Origin: Bacilli bacterium
GTDB lineage: Bacteria > Bacillota_I > Bacilli_A > RF39 > UBA660
Assembly: GCA_022009835.1 (NCBI GenBank)
Contig: CP091726.1
Span: 1 to 64,000, forward strand
Length of the DNA: 64,000 nucleotides
Reading direction: 5' to 3'
The position numbers and the translations under genes are program-made. The notes beneath the pieces are model-generated. The model had not been told where the DNA came from, did not search any database, and saw nothing but the letters and a program-made list of their open reading frames with translations. Below, piece after piece: positions 51,523-62,772 of the stretch (positions are counted from its first letter, which is position 1; every line of letters begins with the position of its first letter).

Positions 51523-53140
51523 TTATATCATATTTTGTTTATTTTTCTCACGATAATCATCATAATTACCAATATATCTAGTGATGTTCTTATTTTTTAT
51601 TTCTATTATACTAGTAGCTATTTTTATTTATGAAATATCTATCATGAGATACAAATAATATAGTACCAGTAAACTCCTTTAGTGACTCTTCAAGCATTTC
51701 TCTTGTATCGATATCAATGTGATTAGTGGGTTCATCTAGGATTAAGAAGTTATATGAATTTTGGATTAGACAGAATATTTTTAATCTTACTTTTTCTCCT
51801 CCGGATAAGTATTTTATTTTTTTATGAATGTTTTCTCCTGCAAAGAGGTATTTGAATAAAGCACTTCTTAAATATTGTTCTGGTCCAATGAAATATTTTC
51901 TAGCTTCTTCTAGTACTGATAAATTAATATCTTCAAACTCGATCTCTTGAGGAATATAACCTATCTTGATATTACTTCCTAGTTTTATACTATTATTTCC
52001 TTTTTAATATTTCTTTTGATTAGAGTTGATTTACCAACTCCATTATCTCCGACTAGACAGAGTCTATCTTGATATTTAATACTTAAGTTAAGGTTATTAA
52101 ATATTTCTTTAGTACCATAAGATAGATTTAGATTATTTATTGTTAATACATCTTTTTCCTGATCTACTAGCGGTATCAAAAGTTATATTTAGTTTTTTCT
52201 TGTCTTCTGGTTTATCTAACTTTTCTAGTTTTTCTAATCTTTTTTCGATACTAGCGGCTCTTCTAAAAAAATATTTCTCCACCACTTGGTCCACAAAGCC
52301 TGCCATATTCTTTTTAATCTTTTGATACTATTTTTCCATAGCGGTTATTTGTTTTTGTTGGTCTTTATAGTTTTTTAATTCTAGTAATAGTCTATTTTCA
52401 CTTTCTTTAATATAGTAACTATAATTGCCGTGATATACTTCTATTTCTCTTTTAGTTAATAAATATACTTTGTTTATGACATTATCCATGAAATAGCGGT
52501 CATGTGATACTAGTATTATTGTACCTTTATAGTTCTTTAATGTTTTTTCTAACCAAATCATTTTATTTATATCTAAGTGGTTAGTGGGTTCATCTAATAA
52601 TAAGACATCTGGTTCTTGTAATAATAATCTTATTAGAGATATGATGGTTTTTTTCTCCTCCAGATAGGGTATTGAAATTTCTATTTAATATTTCTTCAGT
52701 TATATTAAATACTGGTAGTATTTTTTTGAATCTTTGTTTCATATTCATAACCTCCTAGGGAGATAAACTTCTCTTGCAGATTCATATACTTTGTTATTAC
52801 TTTATAATCTTCAGTTAAAAGTTTATCTTCATATCTTTCTAATTTTTCTTTTAGTTCTATTATTTCTTTAAAGGCACCATTTATATAGTCTTTTACTATT
52901 ATATCTTTTTCTTCAGGTATTTGACTTAAATAGCCTATACTTATATTATTTCTTATTGAAAGGGAACCGGAATCTATACTTTCTTGGCCTGCGATTATTT
53001 TTAGTATAGTACTCTTTCCACTTCCATTTGTTCCAATTAAACCTACTTTTTCTCCTTTTTGTACTGTTATATCTATATTATTTAATACTAAGTCAAAAAC
53101 CAAATGACTTACATACTTTACTTATATTTATATCTATCAT
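51523..53140 (-). CDS. ABC-F ribosome-protection/translation factor
   Basis: ATG 53140 follows GGGAGGAATATT. Two ABC domains without membrane helices: Walker A GLIGTNGSGKSTILKIIAGQ and LCLVGDNGVGKSTLIK; Walker B VLLLDEPTNHLDINKMIWLE; EHDR-type SHDRYFMDNVINKVYLL. The linker between domains (YKDQQKQITAMEK to AASIEKRLEKLEKLDKPEDK) is the antibiotic-resistance domain. About 535 residues. It displaces ribosome-bound antibiotics or rescues stalled ribosomes. The leader peptide and attenuator upstream support antibiotic-inducible control. Broken at T runs. Confidence 0.85.
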
Positions 53141-53155
53141 AATATTCCTCCCATC

Positions 53156-53189
53156 AAAAAGTTATATGAATATATTGCATCCATATAAC
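53156..53189 (-). terminator. attenuator terminator before the ABC-F gene
   Basis: GTTATATG/CATATAAC stem followed by five T, ending only 15 bases before the ABC-F start codon. A longer upstream hairpin, TCACACC...ATCTCAT with ATGAGAT...GGTGTGA (53227-53280), covers the end of the leader peptide. Confidence 0.75.
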
Positions 53190-53254
53190 TTCTATTTATA
53201 TATATAGATGCAGGCACGACAAAAACTCACACCCACATCTCATTTTTTTTACTT

Positions 53255-53323
53255 TTATTTTTGATGAGATAAAGGTGTGATATTTATAGTAAACATGATT
53301 ACATTACCTACATATTTATACAT
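53255..53323 (-). CDS. 22-residue leader peptide of the ABC-F gene
   Basis: ATG 53323 is preceded by GGAGGGATATTT, a strong ribosome site. The peptide is MYKYVGNVIMFTINI then TPLSHQK and stop. It overlaps the 3' half of the 53227-53280 hairpin, so ribosome stalling there would change the fold and allow read-through of the terminator, as in vmlR/msrD-type control. Confidence 0.7.
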   Translation of the reverse strand: MYKYVGNVIMFTINITPLSHQK

Positions 53324-53346
53324 AAATATCCCTCCATTTATAATAT

Positions 53347-53372
53347 ATTATAGTTTTTTTACTTTTTGTCAA
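53347..53372 (-). promoter_or_regulatory. promoter of the ABC-F leader
   Basis: TTGACA and TATAAT on the minus strand separated by 14 printed bases that include a homopolymer run of uncertain length; 24 bases before the leader ATG. Confidence 0.55.
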
Positions 53373-53537
53373 TTGTTTTTTTACACTGCAAGCCATTTGT
53401 CTTGCTAGTGTTATTTGGAGCCTAGTTGGTCTCCAAATAAGTATTAATTATACTTATTATATATAAGTATGAAATATATACTTAAAGTAGTTTATTATTG
53501 GTATGTTATTTTTGAGTATAATAATAGTGCAATATAC

Positions 53538-53566
53538 TTGACTTTTTATGATAGTTATAGTATCAT
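53538..53566 (+). promoter_or_regulatory. sigma-A promoter of a candidate small RNA
   Basis: TTGACT, a 17-base spacer, then TATCAT. It points at 53573, with no + strand gene downstream. Confidence 0.65.
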
Positions 53567-53572
53567 TGTATT

Positions 53573-53683
53573 ACCGGAGAGAAATCTCGTCAGGTCGATA
53601 GCTCAATGTCGATTTTATTAAATTAAGTGTATGTTAAGTACACCGCTTGAGTTGGGGAGAGACTACTAGATAGTCTCTTTTCT
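53573..53683 (+). ncRNA. candidate independent small RNA, about 110 nt
   Basis: A promoter, a region of mixed composition and a perfect terminator (AGAGACTA/TAGTCTCT plus T run, 53658-53681) define a unit with no coding frame. Predicted helices: GAGA-gaaa-TCTC, GTGTA/TACAC, and a long-range AGCTCAA/TTGAG(T)T pairing that closes a junction. It does not match SRP RNA, 6S or tmRNA signatures that I can recall. It ends against the 3' end of the opposite-strand DUF3800 gene. Confidence 0.55.
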
Positions 53684-53685
53684 TT

Positions 53686-54424
53686 TTATGGGAATAATAG
53701 TTTATGATCGATAATATCAATATCAGAATCAATATTTGATAATGCTCTTCTTCTAGTAGTGCCTGCGATTAAATCTGCTGCCTGCACTAAGTAACTCTTA
53801 CCTGAATCTTGATATGTTAATCTTATTTCTAATTTTCCATATAATATATTTTTGTATATTATGTCATAATTAAAATTAGATATTCCATGTAGTAATTCTT
53901 CTGTTAGGCCATCTTTTAAATTATAATAACCATTACTTTTTGTAGATTGTTCATCTATATTTATTATTAATCTCACATTTTTATTTGGGTTTATTTTTTT
54001 ATCTTTTATTAATTCTTCAATGGTACTTTTAATTAATCTTCTTATTGTGTAATCTATGTATCTTCCTTTTGAGGCTTTATTATTTATAATATGATTATAT
54101 ACTTTTTGTATTATTTATTACTAGGGCAATAGTATAATATTTACTTATATAGTTCATAATCCTTCTTTTTATGACCTTTCTTGATATTTGTATTTTTTTA
54201 TTTCTTTACATTTTTTTAGTACATTCTCCTTTTTGTTTGGCCACAGTAAGAACATTTTTATTTCATTTATTATTTTACGATATTGAGTTATAAATTTATC
54301 TTTTTTTCTTGTTTTTGATAAAAAGACTATTCCTGCATATACTGATACCTTTTTCCTTTTTTGTTAATTTACCTGAATCATCTAAATTTATATATATTTC
54401 TTGATATTCTTCTTTTTTATTCAT
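53686..54424 (-). CDS. DUF3800 protein (second in window)
   Basis: ATG 54424 follows AAGGGAGCACTTAC. N-terminus KEEYQEIYINLDDSGKLTKK carries the D-D/E-S-G motif. The intact C-terminal part (53686-53976) has LIINIDEQSTKSNGYYN and SGKSYLVQAADLIAGTTRRR, the late Asp motif. About 245 residues with T-run breaks between. RNase H-like fold expected; function unproven. Confidence 0.75.
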
Positions 54425-54537
54425 GTAAGTGCTCCCTTCAATTGTTTTAATGTTTATTATAGCACTTACTTTTTACTCTTGTCATTAGTTTTTTTAATAA
54501 TTTTGTTTATCAACAATATATGTGGATATAAGAAAAA

Positions 54538-54661
54538 AACTATAGACATTAATCTATAGTTTATATAAATACTTTTTATTTCAGAGACATTTGGCTCTGA
54601 AATATTTTTTTGAAAGACCTTGGGCTCTCAAAAAAACCAGAAGCGACATTAGGCACGCTGG
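54538..54661 (+). repeat. cluster of four hairpins with a conserved 8-nt loop
   Basis: Four consecutive hairpins with different stems but like loops, each closed by G:C. Loops: ACATTAAT (54546-54553), ACATTTGG (54587-54594), ACCTTGGG (54617-54624), ACATTAGG (54646-54653). Stems: AACTATAG/CTATAGTT, TTTCAGAG/CTCTGAAA, a 12-bp T7GAAAG stem with one mismatch, and AGCG/CGCT (imperfect). Lies upstream of the HerA-like gene on the same strand. Confidence 0.65.
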
Positions 54662-54900
54662 ATACTACTTTTTTTGTAAAGTTTTTTTCCTTTTGGCTTA
54701 ATTTTGGTTTTGTTCATTATTCTGAGGTGTTTGTTCGGGTAACTGACCTGTTACATATAGGTACTCTAAATAGTCTTCAAAATTAAAAATTCATTTTTAT
54801 CTCCTTTTTCTTTATATTATATTAGCATAAGTATTATTTTTTTGCAATTTTTATTATATATACTATTTATATGGTAAAATTATAATAGGTGAAGAAGAAT

Positions 54901-56675
54901 ATGTTGGGGAAGATTATTGCTATTAATGATAATATTGTTTCTGTACAATTACAGGTTAATGTTTATGATTATGATGGTTTAATTGGTAAAAATGTTATTT
55001 TTAAAGATACTTCTTTTACTAATATAGGTGAAGTTATCGCTATCGGTAATGGTATTATGCAGGTATCTTTAGTTGGTGAAATTAAAGATGGTAAGTTTTT
55101 ATATGGTGATATTTCTAAGCCATCTTTCAGAGCAGAATGTCATACTATAGATAATGATACTTTTAGATATTATATTAAATAATGATGCCTCTAATAACAT
55201 TAAACTTGGTAAATCTTTTATTTATCCTAATTATGATATTAAACTTGATGTTGGTAATTTCTTTTTCTAATCATTTTGCTATTTTTAGGTAATTCTGGTA
55301 GTGGTAAATCTTATTCTGTAGCTAAAATTCTACAAGGTATCTTCTACCAATGTAAGAGTTTGCCTTTTTTTATTCTAATATCTTTTTTTATTTGATGCTT
55401 ATGGTGAGTATCAAAGGGCTTTTTCGAGAATTCATGAGGTTAATGAAAATATTAATTATAAAGTTTATACTACAGATCTTAATAGTAGTGAGTTTGAAAT
55501 TATTCAAATGCCTTTTTTTGGCTTCTTGGTCTTGATGATTTATGTTTACTTATGAATGTTACCTCTAAAGAACAGATTCCTTTTTATTGAAAAAGGCTCT
55601 TAAGTTAGTTAGTTATTTTTCTAGAAATGAGGATGAAATTATTAATCAGAAAAATGATATTATTGCAAGGTGTTTGCTAGATGTTTTGTTTTCTGGTAAA
55701 TCTCCTAGTATGATTAGGAATAAGTTTATTTCTATTCTTACTAAATTTAGTACTAGAAATCTTAATTTAGATGTTAGTCTTGTTAAGGGTGGTTGGACAA
55801 GAACTATTAGGCAATGTTTATTTGTAGAGGCTGGTGGTGAATTTTCTGATGTTGAGGTTGTTATTGAATATCTAGAAAGTTTATGTCTTGATAATTTTGA
55901 ACTTTCAATGCCTAACGGTGAGTTTATGTATACTATGAAAGATTTTAGTGTTGCTCTTGACTTTGCTCTTATTTCAGAAGGTGCTCTTAATAGTGATTCA
56001 GCTTTTGAACTTTCTAATGTTTTAAAAGTTAGATTTAATAGTTTAATGAATAGTAATTATGCTAGATATTTTGAATATAATGGCTATATTAATAGAGAGG
56101 GTTATATTAATTATTTACTTACTACTTCTAATGGTAGAAAAGCACAAATTATTAATTTTAATATTAATTATGTTGATGATAGATTTGCTAAAACTTTGGT
56201 TAAAATTTATTCTAAACTTCTTTTTTTGATTATCTTGTTTCGTTAAATCAAAGAGGTTCTATTCCTTTTCATATTGTTTTTAGAGGAAGCTCATAGATAT
56301 GTTCAAAATGATGATGATGCTATAATTCTTGGATATAATATTTTTGAGAGAATTACTAAAGAAGGTAGAAAGTATGGTTTGTTTTTAGGTATCGTTTCAC
56401 AGAGACCTTCAGAGCTTTCGGAAACTACAATATCGCAATGTAGTAACTTTCTCCTATTTAAGATGTTTCACCCTAGAGATTTACAGTTTGTTAGGGATAT
56501 TATTTCTAGTGCAGATATTACACTGACAAATAAGATTAAGACTTTGCATCCTGGTAGTTGTATTATGTTTGGTACAGCATTTAAGATGCCTACAATTGCT
56601 ATTTTAGATAAGCCTAATCCTGAACCTCTTAGTCAGACTTGTGATATTAATCAAACTTGGTATATTCATAATTAG
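54901..56675 (+). CDS. HerA/DUF87-type ATPase
   Basis: ATG 54901 follows AGGTGAAGAAGAAT. The N-terminal HAS-barrel (LGKIIAINDNIVSVQLQVNV) is followed by NHFAIFGNSGSGKSYSVAKI (Walker A), IFLFDAYGEYQRAFSRIHEV and PFHIVLEEAHRYVQNDDDAI (Walker B, EEAH). KYGLFLGIVSQRPSELSETT, then CSNFLLFKM and PGSCIMFGTAFKMPTI, complete the FtsK/HerA-type hexameric translocase core. About 590 residues. HerA pumps DNA, often with the NurA nuclease or a SIR2 partner; no partner is adjacent. The gene stands alone between two sets of octaloop hairpins. Broken at T runs. Confidence 0.85.
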
Positions 56676-56682
56676 TTTATTG

Positions 56683-56720
56683 AAAAAGATAATTCTATGT
56701 TTATTAGAACTATCTTTTTT
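56683..56720 (+). terminator. terminator of the HerA-like gene
   Basis: AAAAGATAaTTCTA/TAGAAcTATCTTTT stem with six T, eight bases after the stop codon. Confidence 0.75.
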
Positions 56721-56744
56721 TATTTATTAATTAATATATCTAAT

Positions 56745-56799
56745 ACTTTGGAGACTTTGGGCTCTAAAGTTTTATAGAAAGACTATGGGCTTTCTATAA
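56745..56799 (+). repeat. two hairpins with the conserved 8-nt loop
   Basis: ACTTTGGAG-(ACTTTGGG)-CTCTAAAGT and TTATAGAAAG-(ACTATGGG)-CTTTCTATAA. Same G:C-closed octaloop family as 54538-54661, with unrelated stems, between herA and the uvrA 3' end. Confidence 0.65.
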
Positions 56800-56855
56800 C
56801 GGCGAGCAATGAAATGTGAAGCGAACAAAAATAGTCTAGATTCTTTCTAAACTAT

Positions 56856-59698
56856 TTATTTTTTTAGTACTTCTTTTAAATATTGGCCTGTATAAGATGC
56901 TGGAATTTCCGCTAGTTCCTCTGGTGTTCCAGTTGCTACGATTGTTCCTCCACCAGTTCCTCCTTCAGGACCTAAATCTATTATGTAGTCTGCTACTTTG
57001 ATAACATCTAGATTATGTTCTATTATTACTACGGTATCACTCATTATCGACAATTCTTTCTAGAATAGCTAATAATTTTTTGATATCAGCTTGATGTAAT
57101 CCTGTTGTTGGTTCATCTAGAATAAATACTGTTTTCCCAGTTGGTTTCTTTTGTAATTCTTTGGCTAATTTTACACGAGCTGCTTCTCCTCCAGATAGTG
57201 TAGGAGCACTTTGACCTAAACGAACATAACCTAGTCCTACTTCATTTTAATACTTTTTAATTTATTTAATACTTTTTGGATGGTTTTCAAAGAAGGTCAT
57301 AGCCTCTTCTACTCGCATATTTAAAACATCATAGATATTTTTTTATCTTTATATTTTTATTTCTAACGTTTCACTATTATATCTTGTTCCATTACATACT
57401 TCACATGGGACATAAACATCTGGTAAGAAATGCATTTCTATTTTCTTTACACCATCACCCCAGCATGCTTCACATCTTCCGCCTTTAACATTAAAGCTAA
57501 ATCTTCCTTTATCATAACCTCTTATTTTGGCTTCTTTAGTTTCTGCAAATATATCTCTTATGTCATCAAATACTCCAGTATATGTTGCGGGATTACTTCG
57601 TGGAGTTCTTCCTATTGGAGTCTGTGATATTTGAACAACTTTATCGACATTATCTAGTCCTTTTTATTTCTTTTATATTTTTCCTGGTTTATCTTTAGAA
57701 CCATAAATATTTTTGAGCTAAGGCTTTTATATAATATTTCATTTATTAAACTTGACTTTCCAGATCCTGATACTCCAGTTACTAGAGTCATTGTTCCTAA
57801 TGGGATTTTTACATTAATGTTCTTTAGATTGTTTTTCTTTAGCACCTTTTTATTTCAAGATATTTTTTTGTTTCCTTTTTCTTCTCTTTGTTGGCACTTC
57901 TATTTTTTTCTGTTCCTTTTTAGATATCTTCCTGTTATGCTATTTTTCATTATTCATTACTTCTTGAGGGGTGCCCGCTGCTACTACATAACCTCCATGT
58001 TCTCCGGCTCCTGGTCCAATATCAATTAAATAATCGGCCGCTAGCATTGTATCTGTATCATGTTCTACCACGATTAGGGAATTACCTAAATCACGCATTT
58101 CTAGTAGTGAGTTTATTAATTTTTGATTATCTCTTTGATGTAAGCCAATACTTGGTTCATCTAGAACATATAATACTCCTGTTAATCTTGAACCTATTTG
58201 AGTTGCTAATCTGATTCTTTGACTTTCTCCTCCTGATAATGTCCCTGCTTCTCTTGAAAGTGTTAAGTAAGATAGGCCAACGTTTTTTAGGAAGGTTAAT
58301 CTTGAATCTATTTCTTTAATAATTATTTCAGATATTTCTTTTTTTGTTCTTTAGTTAGTTTTTAGATTCGTTATGAAGTCTTTTAATTTTTCAATTGACA
58401 TGCATGTTACTTCATAAATGTTTTTATTATTTATTAGGACATTTAGAACCGATGGTTTTAATCTTGAACCATGACAGGTAGGACACTCTAATTCTGTCAT
58501 ATATCCTTCTATCCATTCTCTTATCCAAGTGCTTTTTGTTTCTATATATCTTCTTTCTAGATTGGTTATTATTCCTTCATAGTAACTTGTTGTTTTTCTG
58601 GTATTACCATTTTTTGCTTTGTAATTGAAGGTTAATGCTTCTGGAGAACCGTATAAGATAATGTCTAACTCTTCCTTAGTTAAATCTTTTACTGGTTTAT
58701 TTAAATCAATGTGATAATGGTCTGCTAGAGTAGTTAATTCTGTGTACATTATACTTGCTTCTTCATCTAAATTTATTGGCTTTATAGCCCCTTCAATGAT
58801 AGAAAGATTTTTATTTGGTATTACTAAGTCAACATCAATTTTATATTTAATTCCTAATCCTTTACAGTCAGGGCAAGATCCATAGGGGGCGTTGAAGGAA
58901 AATATTCTTGGTTCTAATTCTTCTAGTGAATAATCGCAATATGGACAGGCATAGTCTTCGCTCATGGTTATTTCTTCGCCACCTACGACATCGATAACTA
59001 CTTTACCATGACTTAATTTACTAGCGGTTTCCAATGAGGAGTATAGTCTACTTCTGATTCCATCTTTTATTACTAATCTATCAATAATTACAGATATGTT
59101 GTGTTTTTTGTTTTTTTCTAGTTCTAAATCTAATGATAGATCTTTTATTTCATCGTCTATTTTTGCTCTAATATATCCTTCTTTTCGTAGTTTCTCAAGT
59201 AAGTCTTTTTGGGTTCCTTTTTCGCCTTTTACTACTGGAGACATTACCATTATCTTGGTATTTTCTTCTAGTTCTAGTAATTTATTGGTCATCTCTTCTA
59301 CTGACTGAGAAGAGATTGGAATATGGTGGTTTGGACAGTATGGTACTCCTATTCTTGCAAACAACAATCTCAAATAATCATATATTTCGGTTACTGTTCC
59401 TACAGTACTTCTAGGATTCTTATTAGTTGTTTTTTGATCTATTGATATACTAGGAGATAATCCTTCAATGACATCAACATCTGGTTTTCCCGATGATCCT
59501 AAGAATTGTCTTGCATAAGCGGATAAACTCTCAACATATCTTCTTTGTCCTTCAGCATAAATTGTATCAAAGGCTAATGATGATTTACCTGAACCTGATA
59601 CTCCGGTCATTACAACTAGTTTATTTTTTTAGGTATTTCTATATTTATATTTTTTTAGATTATTTTTCTCTTGCACCTTTTATTATTATTTTATCCAT
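56856..59698 (-). CDS. uvrA: excinuclease ABC subunit A
   Basis: ATG 59698 follows AAGGAAGCAGTGATAAAT. About 940 residues, full length, with six or so T-run breaks. N-terminal Walker [21 protein letters not shown], then [20 protein letters not shown]. Zinc ligands [20 protein letters not shown], then CPDC, and [11 protein letters not shown]. Second Walker [20 protein letters not shown]. The C-terminus has [25 protein letters not shown] and a short basic tail. The dimer scans DNA for bulky lesions and loads UvrB. uvrB is not in the window. Confidence 0.95.
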
Positions 59699-59788
59699 AT
59701 TTATCACTGCTTCCTTTTTCTTTGTTATTATATCACATTTTTTCTTTTTTATAAATATGAAAAAAATGCTAATTTTAGCACTTTATTG

Positions 59789-60243
59789 TCAATTTAAATT
59801 TAATTCTCCAGGAGCTACTGTTCTGGCTCCTGATGCTGCCCATGGATTGTTTGTTGTTCTTTCTAATACTTTTTGGTTCATTTTTTTAGGAGGATTTTTC
59901 TTCGGATAATCCAATGGTTGGGAGTAGTAGTTTTTGATATTCGAATTATCTTCTGGTACTTCTGATGAAAGTTTGGTATTTTCTCTTGGATGATTTTGCT
60001 TATCTAAATCTACTAATTCACGATATTTTTGTGAATAGATACTTGGTGTTTCAACTTGTATTGGTCTTGTTTTGCTTTCTTCTACAGGAGGTAGTTCTTC
60101 TTTAATTGATAATGAAGGTATTTTTTTCTTGTGTTTCTGTTAAGTAATCTTGTAGCAAGGCTTTTTAATTCTTGCTTTGTTTGGGATTGTGTTATTAAAT
60201 TAATAATTTCTAATTTAGTTTCTGCTGTTAAATTATTATTCAT
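59789..60243 (-). CDS. conserved hypothetical protein, Pro/Ser-rich
   Basis: ATG 60243 follows GGAGGTAATGAA. N-terminal helix NNNLTAETKLEIINLITQSQ, then KQELKSLATRLLQDY; the remainder is Pro-rich and disordered (SIKEELPPVEESKTRPIQVE), ending GARTVAPGELNLN. About 150 residues. The last PGEL motif recurs in the Pro-rich protein at 62089-62772. No function known. Confidence 0.55.
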
Positions 60244-60317
60244 TTCATTACCTCCTATTTTTATTATAGTATATATTATAATGGAAAAAAAGTAAATATT
60301 ACTCCTATTATTTGCTT

Positions 60318-60874
60318 TCATTTGACATTATATTTGATATTTTTTTCTTTGATTCTTTTTTTATTATATTATATACGTTTCTTTTTATTATTATCCGTTA
60401 TTTCGGCAATTTCTTTAGGTTGATAGTTTTGTTCTTTTAGTTCAAATACTAATTCTTCTTTCCATGTTAGCTGATTTAATATTTTTTGTTTTAAGTTAAT
60501 ATAATTTATTTTATTAATAAACTTTTTCTTCTGGATTTTTGTATTGAAGGTGCTATTCCTTTTATTTCTGCTTTATCTAATGAAATAGAATTACTTGGTA
60601 TTAGTTTGTCTTCTTGTGTTGTTTTACGATAATAATTATATATCCTATTATCAAGGCACTTATTTAGATAGACTATGAATGGTGCTTTATCAATATAGTT
60701 GTCGATAGTTTCATATACGATTAATCTGGATTCATTTAGGTAATCTTCAATGTTATTTAAATTACTATATTTGATAATTTTTTTATATATAAGGTTCTTA
60801 TATTTTTGATATACAACTTCTTTTAGATTCTCATCTTCTTTGGCTAAATATATTAGTTCATAGTCATTATCCAT
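60318..60874 (-). CDS. small sigma-70 family factor (SigH-like)
   Basis: ATG 60874 is directly after the rlmB stop (TAAATG). Region 2: YELIYLAKEDENLKEVVYQK, YKNLIYKKIIKYSNLNNIED, ESRLIVYETIDNYIDKAPFI then YLNKCLDNRIYNYYRK. Region 4: LTWKEELVFELKEQNYQPKE then IAEITDNNKK, a degenerate helix-turn-helix. About 180 residues. The order mrnC-rlmB-sigma mirrors the sigH locus of Bacillota, so it is probably the local SigH-type or ComX-like factor. Confidence 0.72.
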
Positions 60875-61588
60875 TTATATCCCCCTTGATTTAGTTATTT
60901 CTGCTAGAAAGATACCACTAGCAACAGAAGCATTAAGACTATTTACAGTTCCTTTCATTGGTATTTTAGCTAAATAATCGCAATTTTCACCGACTAATCT
61001 ACTTATGCCTTTACCTTCATTTCCAATTACTAAAACTGTTTTTCATTTTATAATCTATATTAGTATAATCTTCGCCTTCCATATCAGTTCCTACAACCCA
61101 ATATCCTTCTTCTTTTAGTTTTTTTATGGTATTTGTTAAGTTGGTTACAGTTATTATTTTTACTTTTTCGATTGTTCCTACTGATGTTTTTACTACTACT
61201 GATGTTATTCCTACTGATCGATCAGTTGGTATGATGATAGCATCAACGCCAAAAGCTTCACATGATCTAATGATGGCTCCAAAGTTATGAGGATCTTCGA
61301 TATGATCTAACATCACTATTAATGGATATTGGCTTTTTATTGTTGGTAATACTTCTTCTAGAGTATATGTCTTTACATCTTCTACTTCAAGAATTATTCC
61401 TTGATGTAATCCTTTGCACATCTTATCTAGCTTTTTTATATCAAGTATTATTGGCTCAATATTTCTTTTTTTGATATTAAATTTAATATTTCCTTATCAT
61501 TAAATCTATTACTTAAATATATTTTTTTATCTTATCTTTTGTTTGTAATTTTTTTCTTTAGCTACGTTTTTTTACCATATATTTGCAT
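60875..61588 (-). CDS. rlmB: 23S rRNA 2'-O-ribose methyltransferase, SpoU/TrmH family
   Basis: ATG 61588 overlaps the mrnC stop (TAATG). MQIYGKNVAKEKI leads to [20 protein letters not shown]. The SPOUT core has [20 protein letters not shown] (N/R catalytic region), [32 protein letters not shown] after a T correction and [20 protein letters not shown] (knot and SAM site). About 237 residues, normal length. Methylates the large ribosomal subunit RNA. Confidence 0.9.
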
Positions 61589-61963
61589 TATTTCACCTCT
61601 ATTCTGTTTAATATTTCTTTTTAATCTTTCTTTATCATTTAGATATAGGTCTCTAGCAAGGCTTCGAATCCAGTAGATAATTTGTAGGTTATGATATCAG
61701 TATTTTTTTAGGATGATTTTCTTTTTTGTTGTTTCTACCTCTTTTTTTATGATATCTAATTCTTCTTCAGTTAGGAGATTATCTTCAATTAGTTTATTTA
61801 GTATGGTTACCTCTCCTTTAGCTGATACATATTTTATTGACATATCTTGTAATTTATTGGCATTATTTATTCCTTGTTTTAGTAGTTCTTCTCTTATATA
61901 TAAAGATAGGACTGCGTCTCCTAGTAAGGCTAATACTTGGACATTTATTGTTTTGGTATTCAT
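61588..61963 (-). CDS. mrnC: Mini-ribonuclease 3
   Basis: ATG 61963 follows AAGGAAGTGCCAAA. VLALLGDAVLSLYIREEL contains the RNase III-type Asp of the active site. NKLQDMSIKYVSAKGEVTIL follows, and after a T correction GFEALLGDLYLNDKERLKEI holds the second acidic cluster, ending LNRIEVK. About 124 residues, with no dsRNA-binding domain, as expected. Matures 23S rRNA ends. Confidence 0.9.
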
Positions 61964-62088
61964 TTTGGCACTTCCTTTTAAAATATTTATTTTTCTTTAT
62001 AAATTAATGACACATATAGTTTATCATATATGTTTTATTTTGTCTATATTTGTTTAGATAAAAAAAGAAAAACAGCATTGGCTGCTGC

Positions 62089-62772
62089 TTAATGATTATT
62101 ATTCATTATTTGGCCAAACATTGATGGTCCTGTTTGAATATTTGGTTGTGTTCCATTTGGCATTGGTGAACCAAAAAATGGATTACTATTAAAATTTGTA
62201 TTCATATTTGGTGATACCATTTGTTCATTTGGATTAGTACTAGGTTGTGATGCTGTAAAATTGTTTGTTTTTGGTTGTGATTCAAAAATATTTCCTTGGA
62301 ACTCTAATGGTGGAGTATTTTGTAATGTTGGTGTGCCTGGTAATGGTTCACTCTGACCAGCATTAGTCATATTTAATTCTCCTGGATTATGGATTTTGAA
62401 TTCTGGAAAACCTGTAACCATAGTATTTTCTGTTTCTGGCAAAGGCGTTGACACTGGTTGTTCTGGCATTTTAGGTTGTTCTATCGTTGGTACTGCTACT
62501 GGCTCTTCCACTTTAGTCTCTGGTACGACATTTGGCGCTGGAATAGGATTTATTCCATTTGTTTCAGTACTTACTGGTATAGCGGTCTCTACACTTATAC
62601 TAGGAATTGCTGGTTCTATTATTGGTGTTATGTCCTCTTGTTTCTTTTGTTCTTCAACTCCATCTTCAGTTCCATTATATTTTGTATTTAGTTCTTTTAA
62701 TGTATCACGACTAGGATTTTCCAATAATGAGTTTGTTATATCCTCTAACTCTTCTTTTGTAAAATAATTCAT
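62089..62772 (-). CDS. Pro/Thr/Asn-rich conserved hypothetical protein
   Basis: An unbroken 227 residues. ATG 62772 follows GGAGGGGCATAAT. N-terminal helix MNYFTKEELEDITNSLLENP. The rest is low-complexity: Pro/Val/Glu-rich (APNVVPETKVEEPVAVPTIE) then Asn/Pro/Gln-rich (NPNEQMVSPNMNTNFNSNPF). A PGELNM motif matches the PGELNLN end of 59789-60243, so the two share an N-helix plus disordered-tail plan. Cytosolic; function unknown. Confidence 0.6.
   Translation of the reverse strand: MNYFTKEELEDITNSLLENPSRDTLKELNTKYNGTEDGVEEQKKQEDITPIIEPAIPSISVETAIPVSTETNGINPIPAPNVVPETKVEEPVAVPTIEQPKMPEQPVSTPLPETENTMVTGFPEFKIHNPGELNMTNAGQSEPLPGTPTLQNTPPLEFQGNIFESQPKTNNFTASQPSTNPNEQMVSPNMNTNFNSNPFFGSPMPNGTQPNIQTGPSMFGQIMNNNH

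Noticed and set aside
53395..53445. Hairpin with 10-nt loop as another octaloop member
   Set aside because: On the minus strand the loop reads ACCAACTAGG, similar at its ends but two bases longer, so I did not count it.
62396..62767. + strand 123-codon Gly/Ser/Val-rich frame
   Set aside because: Antisense shadow of the Pro-rich protein, whose intact frame and ribosome site are convincing.
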